Origin: Elmis aenea
Taxonomy: Eukaryota; Arthropoda; Insecta; Coleoptera; Elmidae
Direction: 5' to 3'
Assembly: GCA_947652605.1 (NCBI GenBank)
Contig: OX393579.1
Span: forward strand, 54,628,970-54,692,969
Length of the DNA: 64,000 nt
The notes beneath the pieces are model-generated. The model saw nothing but the letters and a program-made list of their open reading frames with translations. It had not been told where the DNA came from and ran no database searches. The first letter of the stretch is position 1, and the number at the start of each line of letters is the position of its first letter. This document shows, piece by piece, positions 24,844-36,318 of this stretch. Position numbers and translations under genes: made by a program.

Positions 24844-26726
24844 TCAAACACTTTGAGCAACGTTGGGCCAATATTTCTCATAAGCGTCCTTCAGCATATC
24901 CCAAAACACTAAACACAGCACAGTATGGGGCCCTAATCGTAAGTAATTTGGTCCTACTCCTTTATAAAAGGCAAAGAATCCTTCCGACTTGTAAATTTTT
25001 AATACACAGTCAAAATAATTGGTATATAGGAGTCCTTTTCCGCGTGCGTCAACTCCTAAAAGAAAGAAGTACTTTACCGACCGTTTGATTGTCTTGAAAG
25101 TTTCTTACCCTGGTTATAAAGTCTTGTTAAAACTAGATCAAAAGGCTGCATCATGACACTGATGGCCACACCACCGACCATACTCGCTGCAAAAGATTTG
25201 GTGAGGGGATAATTGGTCAGGATGTCGTATTTCGTGAGCCATTCTTTGGTGTAAGCGAAAGAAGTTAACTGGGAGGTTGAGCCTACAAAAGCCCGAGGTA
25301 TTGAAGCCCCTGCACCCCTAAACAACCCTTTTATCTATAACAACAATATTTCTTGGTTAATTCATAACAAAAAATACACAAAATATGGCTTAAGTTTAGA
25401 AATAATCAAAAAATTAACCGCTTAGATTAGAACATTAATTTTTTAAAACCTTGAACAAGTAAGCAATAACAATCTAATTGAGGAAAATTTGGAATACAAA
25501 TAAAACATATTTTTTGTCCAAAATTTCATTTTTATTATCTCTTCTTGAACACAAAAAATATCTTACGCCATGTTCGTTGAAAATGTTGACTAGGGCTGTC
25601 CAACTTCCTTTGTGGTGGTGCTGATGGCCAACAGCGATGCCTTTGACAGCTTCAGCTTGAAGATGGGTTTTTACAAGAAAAAAAGGGCTTGCCCAAAATT
25701 GTCCGATAACGCCTCCAGCGCCACCAACTAACACGCTTTTGTAAAATACTGTGTTGCCTTTTGAATCAGTAACGTAGCCTTTTGAATATCCCAATTGATA
25801 TGTACCTGACAAAAAAATATGATAAGGAAATTACGAGTCTTGTATTATTAAGGAACAAAGATGGGTGTAAGATTTTTAAATTTTTGCTACTAGTATGGCC
25901 AAAATGAATTTGTTTTGGGCAGTAGGCAGCAAAATCAAGCTGTGAATTAGAGTTAAGTAAATGAACGGAAGTTTGTATTAAAAGCGAATGAAAAAGAAAT
26001 ATATTTATCAACAAATTAAAACATTACAGGAACTGCACACTTCTGAATAAATTATAACAAAAATAGTTCCGTTAAAAGTGGACGACCTCGAATTTCTAAA
26101 TAGCAAATATAAGTAGTACCAAAGAGTTAAAATTTTTATAGTTGTAAGTTGTACTTTGATGATCGACAAAAATTAAAACCTACACAAAATAATGCAAACA
26201 TTACAAATGCTTTTAAATTCCAATTTATCGCGTGAAAAGGAGGTCTTCTTGGGTCCTCTTAGGTTGGTGAATAACCTAGTGTAGCACAAATACAAAAAAT
26301 TTAAATGCACAGTGGAAAAAAGACTAACAATAAGGTATTTAAATTTTAAAGGGAACTTCCACGTGTTATTAATGTAAATTTAGACATTTAATTGCATAAA
26401 ACAATCACGGAATATTCCTAGATGACTTTAACACGCACACAATTACCAAAAATTGTAGGGAAATTAAAATATCGTTCAATACCTAATCGTAAGCCGTTCA
26501 TAATGAGTTGAACCCATAACGCTGGCGCCAGCCCTTTCTGGAGGGCCAAAATTCCATCATTTTTGGCAACAACGTATCCAGCATGGAACACATTCTTGTA
26601 AAATACCGCATGTTGCCCCCGGGCTCGGAGTTCTCCTTGCAGTTGCATGCGAGTTTTTAACACTTCCAAGGGGTTCGTGAAGAAGCCAGCACCAACGGCT
26701 GCTAAACCGCCTATCGCGAAATCCAT
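24844..26726 (-). CDS. SLC25A35: Mitochondrial carrier SLC25A34/35-like, copy B
   Basis: Exons 26726-26483, 25805-25567, 25334-25109 and 25055-24844 give 306 aa. The carrier signatures are [28 protein letters not shown] and [13 protein letters not shown]. The C-terminal exon contains [20 protein letters not shown] as in the other copies. I chose the ATG at 26726 rather than the in-frame one 36 nt upstream because [14 protein letters not shown] aligns with copies A and C. The intron after codon 81 is shared with copy C but absent from A. The first intron (26482-25806) is much longer than the others. The role is inner-membrane metabolite transport with unknown substrate. Confidence 0.9.
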
Positions 26727-28159
26727 TATGGCACAAAAAAAATTGTAAAATAGCGCGCACAAAACTAAACTTTAACAATCACTGTACAATAAAACAGCGT
26801 TTAATTTATATTTTTGCAAAATAATCACTGTTAACAATTAGCAAAAGATTTGCATGTTGTGAAAACTAAGACTCGCACTTCAGGACATAATTGTGAGGCA
26901 AATAAAACGGGTCCCAAGTGTAATTTTGTAAAGCAAACAAGAGAAATTACTTAATACGAGCGCTTATCAGTTCAGATTTTGTGCAGTATCATTTATAACA
27001 TTGACAAAACGTATTACGTTAGTAAACAATGCCGAAACTTGAGCCTGATGCAACTTTTGAAAAACTTGAAGCAACAATTAAGCAATGAAAATTTGTTTAC
27101 AATAATTTACTACCGCGAAATTGTTATTCACTGGTTTTTATATGGGTTACTCGATCGAATTCTTGCTTATTTGTAACTGAAATAAGTAGTAAAGTAGTCG
27201 GTTTAAAACCGGAGGTAAATTGGGGACCATAAACTTTCACCAATGCGTACAATGCAGCAACAAAGTTGTTAAGAAAGGCCAAAGCAAACACGAAAAACCG
27301 AATTTAAATAGGATACGTTTTACTCTGAACAAAGCTAAAATAAACTAAGAACATAAGATGTGTTGCGGAGAGATGTGGCCCGTAATCTGGAATTAAATCA
27401 TGACGTAATAATTTCGTAGTGGATTTTAAATTATTGAAACAATCCAACAAAAGCTATAGAATGGACAGACGTCATACACGTAACGCTTGTATCAATAATC
27501 TCAAATATAAATTAAAGCTTTTTTGCTACGCATTTTTATACGCTACAATCATAAATAATAGTAACATTTTTTTCTTCGGAGTACATTTATAAATTATTAT
27601 TATTACGTAGTTACTTTAAAACTTTAAAAATGCCGATTAATGTTAAAAACGAAAATAAAAACATTCTAGTGCTTTTAAACGCATTATCAATTAAAAACCA
27701 ACAATATATATATATATTACACAAATTTACCAAAGGCTGAAAATTAACTGTACCTATTACTAGAACAAGTATTTTTTGTTTTTAATTTAAAACTTTGTTG
27801 TTCGTTAATCCCACCAAATATATTTTATAAATGGCTGTTATCGACTTCATTTTCTGTCATTTGAGTCTAAACTCGACCAATGGCCTTAAAAATTTTCGAA
27901 AAAGTGTAGCGATTGTTTATTTTTTTGAAAAATGAAGCCCACCTGTTGAGAACCACTGATTTTATTTTTGAAAAACGATGTTGGCAGCACTACCTGTCAA
28001 TGTCACATTAATAAAAGGGTTATGTGATCACATAAATCCTGTAAACTAGTGTAAAATTTAGAAAAATGTCTATTTTACAGTGTTTAGTGCATTAATTATA
28101 GTTAAAACTAATTCAGCTGTAGTGTAAAAATATTCTGCAACATTCTAATCAACGTTAAG
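26727..28159. other. Divergent intergenic region between carrier B and Tube
   Basis: About 1.4 kb separates two divergently transcribed genes, so it should hold both promoters. An (AT)n run lies near 27703-27717. I see no convincing TATA, NF-kappa-B or other site and no ORF with coding character. Confidence 0.5.
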
Positions 28160-31100
28160 ATGAATCCTTCAACAGAAATTCGCAAATTACCACCTAGTAG
28201 TCTTAGGGAGTTAGTACAAATTCTTGAATATAACGAATCCTGGAAACGTTTGATGGCTAAAATACCGAAAACTTTGGCAAAGAATAGCTATGTATGTGAT
28301 ATTAATGTAGAAAATTATCCGAAGTATAATTCCGAGCATTTCAGGTAAGCCAAAAGTACTTGCTTTCTATAGGGTATAAGTTCTGTTTTAATCAATATTA
28401 CACAAATTTAATTTGTAACAAATCCCAAGTTTTTTCTCGATAATTCATAAGCAAAAAGTTCAAGCAACATCTAAGTTGATGAGCATTCATTTTATTATTT
28501 TAATTTCACAGACTGATTGAAAATGCATCACAAAAAACCTACAGAAAGTGTGCAGAAATTCTTTTTGACGAATGGGGTACATCAGGACGAGTACGACCAA
28601 CCCTCGGTCATTTATTACATTTATTAATAAAAACTGAACTATTCCGAGCTGCCGACTACGTGGCTATAAATTTATTAAAAACCCAACCACCAAAACGCCC
28701 TCTGCACGGCCCCGCGGCTTTAATAAGTACAATTTTACCGGACAATCAAAGACACAACGACCCTTACATCCAGGAAGTCGAAAGAATTTTAGACGAAATT
28801 GATTATCCAAGTTCAGTGATCGCAAACATAAATAACATTTCATTTAACACTAACGTCGATAACAGCAACAATAATATGTCACCAACGTCGCTAGTTATAC
28901 CTAAAATTGTCGTTAGCGAATCACCAGACAGAAACAAAGACGACAGTGCCTTTAAAGCACCTGTAGTAAAGCAAAAAACACGCAAGAAACATATCAGATT
29001 CAGCGATAGCTTCGAAGTAATCGATTTGGAAAGTATTTCGCATCGTAACTCGGAAAGTAAACAGGAAGTTTCTGATATGATGAAGTTTTCCCGGTCCGTG
29101 CAGGATGTTAAAAGTGAGAACAACTCAAATACCTCGTCTGAAAGTGGGCTACCACAGCTTTCCGATTTGTTGGACAGTGGATCGAACAACGAAGTACAAA
29201 CGCGAACTTCCGACACAAATTTATCTAGTGAATCTACTATAGGGAACTCCGAAGTACCAGAATTAAGTGAAATTGCGTATTCGGCCCGTGATAATCAAAA
29301 CACGCACACTCCTGATACCACGAAACTCTCAAACGAGCATATCCCACAATTAAGTGCTCTTTTATCGGATTCCGGATTGATCGGCAACGATGAATCGCAA
29401 AGCAACAGTTTCATACCAAACCTAAGTGCATTAAATGTTGAAGTAGCTACAAAAAGTACTTCCCACGATTTAGAATGTTCCCCCAATTTAAGTGCGCTCA
29501 TGATGTCGTGTTCCGAAGAACTTAAAGTACAGAGCGAAGAAAATATTCCAAATTTAAGTGCCTTGAACTTATCAAACTCCGACACAAATCTAAAGTGCCA
29601 CCAGATTTTAAAATCAAGTTCCGATAATTCCCTAAACTGGTCGAACAGCGCAAGTCTAAGCCCGATACCCCAAATAGGAGCATTATTATCCGAACAAGGG
29701 GATCCAGCTTCGAGCAGCTCGAAACATTTCATACCCATAGTTGAGGGTAGCTCCGATATCCAATCAGATGGTTCCAGTTTTGCTTCGAGAAATTCCAACA
29801 ACAGCTTAGAGGTGTCTCACAACTCGAACTTCTCGCAAAATTCAAATCTTTCCCCTGCCAATTCATCGTCGAGACCCAACTGCGTCTCGCCCCTACCGAA
29901 TCTATCCCTAAACACGCTCCTCCCACATGTGACGTACGGCGAACTGGAGAATTTCACCAACGGTTTCGACGAAACTCCACACAAAAATTGCCAAGAGACG
30001 GAAAACAGTGTGGTCGAGTCGAACGGACGATTTTTGGGATCTGGCGCTTTTGGATCTGTATTTTTAGCGTTAGGGCTTCTGGACAGGCCGGTAGCTGTTA
30101 AGAAACTGATTTTAAACAACGTGGATGTCGTTAATGTGGACGATACGGTCACGAAACAGTTCAGGAATGAGGTCGAAGTACTGAGCAAATATAAACATGA
30201 TAATTTGTTGTCGTTGCTGGGGTATTCGTGTGATGGGACCACTTATTGTTTGCTGTACGAGTACGTGCCTGGCGGGGCACTTAAAGAGCGCCTACAGGTT
30301 AGTTTTCCATCTGTAAACTCAAATACTTAAAAACAAACAACAGAGTTACACTTCTTTTGCTTTTCCTAAAACAAAACACATCATTTGTTTTTCCTGAAAC
30401 AAAACACATCATTTGTTTTTCCTGAAACAAAACACATCATTTGTTTCTCCTGAAACAAAACACATCATTTGTTTTTCCTGAAACAAAAAACATATCATTT
30501 GTTCTCCTGAAACAAAACACATCATTTGTTTTTCCTGAAACAAAACACATCATTTGTTTTTCCTGAAACAAAGCACATCATTTGTTTTTCCTGAAACAAA
30601 ATACATCATTTGTTTTTCCTGAAACAAAACCCATCATTTGTTTTTCTTTGCTGTTAGAGCTACGAATTTTTGTTGTTGTTTCAGAGTACAAATGACCGAT
30701 TAATATGGACAGATCGACTTTACATTGCCATGGGGACCGCAAGGGCTGTGTCTTATTTACACACAGCTTATACAACACCACTTATACACAGAGATATCAA
30801 GACGGCTAATATTTTATTGGACTGCTCGAAAAAACCAAAGGTACAAATTATATCACTTATAGAAAAATTTTGGGTATCAGTGATGATATAAAAAGCATAG
30901 CTTGCCGACTTGATTGAATAGCACTTGTTTTTAATATGTAATTAATTTTTTCATATTGTTAATAATTAAAATTTGCTCATATTGTATGTTGTTTTTATTA
31001 TTTTTTTTGACTCTGCAGCTCGGTGATTTTGGATTAATTAAATTAACACCCAATCAAAATACCAACACAAGTACTACAGTTTTTGGGACGTCTGCATACA

Positions 31101-31962
31101 TGGCCCCAGAAGCCTTCAGGTTAGTAAAACACGAGACACTACTCCAAAATTTAATGCTTCTTCTCTTAATCGATTTCTCTTGAACCTTTCAATGTTTTCC
31201 TGGTTCTTAATGATGTTTCTCAACTCCTTTCCATCATTCGCCAACTGTAGCACATCTTCCATATCTTCCTCCATTCTTTTCTGTTCTGAGTCTTATTCCC
31301 TACGTCCTCGCACTTTATTCCTCTACTGTCCAATGCTTGTTTTACTCCTTTTTTTTCCTGGTTCTTAATTATGTTTCTCCACTCCTTTCCATCATTGGCC
31401 AACTGTGGCACATCTCTCCATGTGACTCCATTTTCTTCTAGTGTATCTCACTCCGTTTACCCATTTGTTTTTGGCCTTCCTCTACTTCTTTTTCCTTCAA
31501 ACTTCGTTTTCCATCACATTTTTGTGTACCTGTTTTTTGGCATGCTTAGTAGACGTCCCATAAAAAAATGTCATCAATGAATGAGAGATATTTTCAGGGG
31601 CGATGTATCGGTTAAACTGGACACCTTCAGTTTTGGTGTCGTCCTTCTCGAACTCTTAACGAGCCTTCCCCCTTTCGATGAGAATCGAGAGGGATGCGAT
31701 ATTGTAAGTCCATCATCCGAAATAAATGATCAAATTTTACGACGATATTTCCTATCAGGTCACCCACATCGAAGACACGTGCGAGAACAACAGCATAGAA
31801 CCACTGCTGGACACGAAGGTGGGCTCCTGGATCTCGAACGGCATCAATTTCGCCGAGGAACTGTTTAAGATCGCGAAACAGTGCCTCGAAGAAAAGAAGA
31901 AACGACCGAACATGGTGGAAGTTACATCACAGCTAGTCAAACTTCTAGAAGAAGCTATGTGA
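28160..31962 (+). CDS. tub: Tube, kinase-bearing IRAK4-type Toll adaptor
   Basis: Exons 28160-28344, 28512-30297, 30685-30840, 31019-31119, 31598-31703 and 31759-31962 give 845 aa. An N-terminal death domain (about aa 1-110) has Tube hallmarks: TEIRKLPPSSLRELV, WGTSGRVRPTLGHLL and FRAADYVAINLL. A Ser/Asn-rich linker (about aa 110-565) carries repeated octapeptides of the type IPNLSALN. The kinase domain (about aa 565-845) has the glycine loop GSGAFGSV, AVKKL lysine, catalytic loop HRDIKTANILL, DFG and the APE motif, so it should be active. Tube bridges MyD88 and Pelle downstream of Toll. Drosophila Tube has lost the kinase, while Tube/IRAK4 proteins of several other insects keep it. Introns hold a 28-bp minisatellite and a LINE fragment. 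A poly(A) signal is at 32434-32439. Confidence 0.93.
29149..29925 (+). other. Tube octapeptide repeats in the linker
   Basis: This coding segment (about aa 275-533) holds eight spaced copies of an octad: LPQLSDLL, VPELSEIA, IPQLSALL, IPNLSALN, SPNLSALM, IPNLSALN, IPQIGALL and a last weak LPNLSLNT. The consensus is hydrophobic-Pro-Asn/Gln-Leu-Ser-Ala-Leu-Leu/Asn. Spacers are Ser/Asp-rich and not conserved. Drosophila Tube is known to carry a repeated eight-residue motif in its C-terminal half. Here the motif lies between death and kinase domains. Confidence 0.75.
30365..30646. repeat. 28-bp minisatellite, about 10 copies, in a tube intron
   Basis: The unit is CCTGAAACAAAACACATC plus ATTTGTTTTT. 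Ten nearly identical copies occur, one with a 1-bp longer variant. The array makes up about 280 of the 387 bp of the intron between the ATP-binding and catalytic-loop exons. High copy identity points to recent expansion. There are no spacers, so it is not a CRISPR array. Confidence 0.92.
31140..31560 (-). mobile_element. LINE RT C-terminal fragment in a tube intron, partly duplicated
   Basis: Read on the minus strand, the segment encodes VTWRDVPQLANDGKEWRNII and GRPK-type words typical of the extreme C-terminus of LINE reverse transcriptases. Two versions of the LANDGKEWRN block occur about 165 bp apart, at about 31200-31255 and 31365-31415, so part was duplicated. It lies antisense in the intron between the DFG/APE exon and the next kinase exon. 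It differs from the LINE at the window ends. Confidence 0.7.
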
Positions 31963-32433
31963 TTGTTTTTATTGTAAAGAACATGAAAAATTGTTTATTG
32001 CTTCGTCCTGTAGGTAAGGGAAGTTTTTGATCAATAATTTTTTTATTTTATCTCAATTGTTTAGGGAGCAAACCAATTGGAGTTGTTTAAAACTCACGTT
32101 CATTTGTTTGCTGTTCGTTTGTTTCACATTACAGATCAGACAGACAGAGAAAACTTGAAAATCCTGTTTTTATGTGTAAGTTTTAATCAAAATTTATATT
32201 CTATTGAATGAAGATGTGCCTAATTGTTATAAGTATGTGATAATACTGTGTTACCCTTGTTCACTATGCAATGAATTCTAGTTGTATTGAAACAAAAGCT
32301 AAATATTACCATTTAGTTTGATAGAAAATGAACGATAGTCTCTTTATTTTTATAGTAAGATTATTATACACGATGATAATATGCATATATTTTATTATTA
32401 TACTGTGCTATGTTATGTATTAACAAATATATG

Positions 32434-32439
32434 AATAAA
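32434..32439 (+). terminator. Poly(A) signal of tube
   Basis: AATAAA, followed six bases later by a second AATAAA, lies about 470 nt after the stop codon and precedes a T/G-rich stretch. Confidence 0.6.
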
Positions 32440-33023
32440 GAAATAAATTAATTGATGTGTTTTATTGTTTTTTGTATAAATGCTTGTGTGGGGGGGAGGG
32501 GGTAGTCGTATGAAATTTAAACAAAACATCACTATCAGATCTTTATATTTCATAGTGGCACAATTTTGTTGAAATAAACTATTTCATGTCTTAATTCAAT
32601 TGGATCTGAACACAATTATTAAGGGTTTATTTACAAATAAATATATTTACACCAAAACTTAATCTAATATCACATTAATACACTTAAAAAGGAGCACAAT
32701 TTTCCATAACATACATTTATTACTAATTAAAATGACATTAAAGGGCCAATAATTTTTTTTTGCACATTAATATGGTACAGTAGGGTAAAAAAGTCCTGGA
32801 ATTTTTTTTAGCCACCCCAATTTTGAAATTATTAAATTTTTTAACTTTGCTCAAATAAACTGCAGAGGTGTTTAATGTTTAAAATCAACTATCAAAACAG
32901 TATTTTTTTGTCTATTTGATAAAAAGTGTTGGGGCAAGTATTTTGGACAAAATATTTACTTGAATGAAACAATTTTTATAGGAGAAATAAATGTTTGACA
33001 CAAATGCAGCATAGGAGAGAGTA

Positions 33024-33850
33024 TACAGAGTGTCTCAGTTAAAATTTCCAGCAAGGGGATCTTGCTTATTATAAGAGATGCAGGTTTGCTTAAAAAAGCT
33101 AAATTATTCTTAAGTATGAGAGGAACTGTAATCAATTTTTAAAAGTACAAAATTCCTCGTGCTTCTGACGTTACAGCAAAAAATAATAAAATGTTGATTT
33201 ACTTTTTCTCTCATAACTTTTTTGTCTTAATCACTGGATCTATTTTAGTTGTGCTTTCTTCAGGTATTTTTTAAAGAAGAATTTAATCATTATTTTGGAT
33301 TCTTTAATCACTTTCCATTTTTGAGATATTAACTCCATTTTCATTCTTATTTATGAGCTATCAAGTTGGCTCTGGAATAGTTGAATGTGTTTTTTTCCCT
33401 CTTTCTAATGAGATATTACTTGGCACATCTATTTTTATAATTAACTCAAAAAATCAACAAAAGCCGTATTTTACCAATATTATTTAGTTAGCTATGAAAT
33501 GTTGAAGAAAAAAATACACTCAAATTTTCTAAAGCAAATTTGATGGCCCATGAGAAAAATTAAATTAGGGATATCTCAAAAATGGACAGTCATAAAAAAA
33601 TCTACAATAATTGTTACATTGTACATAAAAAGTACCTCAAGGAAGTACAAATAAAATTGATCTAATTATAAGACAAAAAAGTTATGGGAGAAAAAAGAAA
33701 TTCAACATTTTCATAGTTTTTGCTATAATTTTTGAAGTTATAAGATTAGCTCCTCATACTTAAGAATAATTAATATAATTTAAGCAAACATGTATATCTC
33801 ATAATAAGCACGATTCCCATGCTGGAAATGTAATCTGGGACACCCTGTAT
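33024..33850. mobile_element. Long palindromic (foldback) element, ~827 bp
   Basis: The ends are TACAGAGTGTCTCAG and the inverse CTGGGACACCCTGTA. Inversion continues inward: AAATTTCCAGC, CTTGCTTATTAT and AAATTATTCTTAAGTATGAG on the left pair with matching reverse complements on the right. The whole element is thus an imperfect hairpin with arms of about 400 bp. It has no coding capacity. Ends of the ACAGGGTG type are common in insect foldback MITEs, but the family is not certain. Confidence 0.8.
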
Positions 33851-34083
33851 AAAAATAGAGAAGTTTAATAAAAATCTGGGTGACTTTCTAATAAGAGAAA
33901 ATTAATTTTCAGCCCCCCCGCTGTGTTTGGGGCCACCTATAAATGCATAAACCAACAAAAGAGAACATTTGTTTTTGTAGAATCTTTAAAATACTTTTTT
34001 TTGTTCAAAAGTATCGGAAGCATTTAAATTTTGTAACAAAAGGGCTTACCTATAATTTTTTCGTTCATGGTTTAAGTCGGGAC

Positions 34084-34355
34084 CAGTGGCGTAGCGAGGG
34101 TAAATGGCGCCCGGGGCATAATATTTTTTTGCGCCCCCCTTCGTCCGTATTTTTATTGTAGTTTGTGAGTATCAAGCAAAATAATGTTGTGTTATTTATT
34201 CAAATACACTGTAATGAAAATGAGAACAAATTTTAAAATTATAATGTGGCTTTAAATAAGTAAAATAAAAACAAAACTATTTTGTCTTCGCGGCGCCCCC
34301 CAAGGCTGGCGCCCCGGGCATCGATACCCCCTTGCCCCCCGTCGCTACGCCACTG
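34084..34355. mobile_element. hAT-type MITE, 272 bp (copy 1)
   Basis: Terminal inverted repeats CAGTGGCGTAGCGAG and GTCGCTACGCCACTG enclose an AT-rich centre between GC-rich subterminal blocks (GGCGCCCGGGGCA and its inverse). The flanks GTCGGGAC and GTCTTGTC agree at 5 of 8 bases. A sister copy is at 42065-42332. No transposase is present. Confidence 0.85.
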
Positions 34356-34441
34356 GTCTTGTCCACAATACATACATTTTTAATGAAATTATATCTACCA
34401 TATATTGATCAGATTGACCTCACCTGTTTATATGATCGAAC

Positions 34442-36318
34442 TTAATGATTTGTCATAAAATTTATTGCTTGAGAACTGTGATGTTTCGAAGTAACGTCTT
34501 TGAGATAATCCCACAATATTAAATTTATTAAAGTATGGGGCCCTAATCGCACGTAACAGGCTCCTAGTCCTTTATAAAATCCTATAAATCCTTCAGACCT
34601 CCATATTTTCACTAAACAGTCACCGTAATTTTTATAGAGAAGTCCCTTGCCATTAGCATCGACTCCTGAAACCAACATTTTCGATTATTCCGATTTTGGG
34701 CACATGTGCATGATAAGTGTATACCTTGATTGTAAAGACGGGTACAGACTAAGTCAAAAGGGGCCATTGTTAAGCTAACAACGACACCACCGACTAGACT
34801 TGAGGCAAAACTATTTAAGTACGGTGAATTATGAAAGACATCATAATTATTTAACCAATGCTTGCAGTAAGTGAACGATGTTAGCTGGGCAGTTGAACCC
34901 ACAAATACCCTAGGAATTGCAGCAGAACTTCCACGAAATAAACCTTTTATCTAAAAGTTGTACAACATTAATATTAATGTTTAACCAAATAACTAAACAA
35001 AGGGATGGCCCAAAAGCTACTAAAGAGAGGAGAGTATAGATAATCTTCAAGATTCCTTTTATAAATAAGTGATTTTTTAACTAAACTTATGCATATTCAT
35101 AGACATAGCTTATTTCTTTATGGACCAAACTTATTGGGCCACTCTGTATATTTATTTTTTTAGTTTTGTTGGTTCCTTTACCATGTTAACTTACTCCATG
35201 TTCCGAGAAAATATTTTTTAGGGCTTTCCAAACCCCCTCGTGATTATGTTGATGGCCAAAAGCAATTTCTTGAGCTGCTTTTGATTGGAAATGTGTTTTA
35301 ATTAAAAATAATGGACTGCCTATAATAATAAAAAAAAGAATGAACTTCCCAAATAAAAAAAATTAATAACAGAATAAAATAACAATAGGAAATAAATTAG
35401 ATTTTAAAAAGAATCAGAGGGTGTCTTGGTCTTAAAACTTCTTTATTTTGGGAGATAGAGTTTCAGTGTTTATTACAAAATATTTGCAGCATCTCAGGTT
35501 TTTTTTTAATATGCCTGCAAATTAACTAGCACACTCTGTATAAAGAGATGTGTTATATTTAAAATAACAAAGCTGATAATTAAATAGTTATTAACAGTTT
35601 TTTTTTGTCAATGAAGATATTTTTGCGCAATATAATTTAATAAATACAGCAACTTTTGTGTTTTAATTTACTTTTTAATATCCATAAGAACGTTTTCTAC
35701 TTAAGACTTAGGACTAATAGATTTTTAAAATAGACTGTTTGCTTCGCAAAAGCTTTAAAGCCAATGGCCAGCTAAGTCGTGTAATTCTTCATAAAAAAAA
35801 TATACACTGAACTTATTTGTTTGACTATTAAGATGTCTGTTGGTCTTAAAAATGTTTTTTTTGTTGAATTTGTATTGTCCAAAGTGTCTGTAGGTGTTTA
35901 AATTACCTGCAACTGCTCCAAAGGCGCCGGTGAATCCCCCAAGCAAAACCGCCTTGTAAAACACGATATTCCCCTTTTTATCTGTTGTAAATCCTTTTTG
36001 CTGCAGGACATCATAAGTACCTAAAAGAAGCTTCTGTTACTCTCTAATCAATTCATTTTTGTCTGGAATAATACCTAGTCGACACGCGTTAAGTACAAAT
36101 TGATACCACAAAGCTGGTGTTAATCCAGCTTGCAGAGAAAGAAGACCATCGTGTTTGGCGACAATATACACTCCATGCACTACATTTCTGTAATGAATTG
36201 CATGTTGTCCTCTACTGCAAAGTTCTCCCTGCAGTTGCATGCGAATTTTAACTACGTCCAATGGATTCGTGAAACATCCTGCACCAACTGCTGCAAGGCC
36301 TCCAACGATAAATTCCAT
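34442..36318 (-). CDS. SLC25A35: Mitochondrial carrier SLC25A34/35-like, copy C
   Basis: Exons 36318-36075, 36020-35907, 35319-35195, 34950-34725 and 34665-34442 give 310 aa. The signatures are [28 protein letters not shown] and [13 protein letters not shown]. The first three exons together span 483 nt, exactly as the matching part of copies A and B, which supports the model. Copy C shares the post-codon-81 intron with B and has one more, between GAVAG and SPLFL. Intron 35906-35320 carries short repeat debris, including words like GGGCCACTCTGTATA. I chose the ATG at 36318; an in-frame upstream ATG at 36381 would add 21 residues not matched by A or B. It is separated from copy B by the oppositely oriented tube gene. 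Confidence 0.88.

Larger units (their letters stand above)
31963..34441. other. 3' flank of tube and intergenic region with two MITEs
   Basis: A canonical AATAAA at 32434-32439 probably ends the tube mRNA. The rest has no gene. It contains a large palindromic element (33024-33850) and a hAT-type MITE (34084-34355). Confidence 0.6.

Noticed and set aside
30365..30646. Possible CRISPR array
   Set aside because: Copies are contiguous without unique spacers, and the locus is a eukaryotic intron.
28160..31962. Calling the kinase gene Pelle/IRAK1
   Set aside because: The death domain has Tube-specific blocks (WGTSGRVRPTLGHLL, FRAADYVAINLL) and the linker carries Tube octads.
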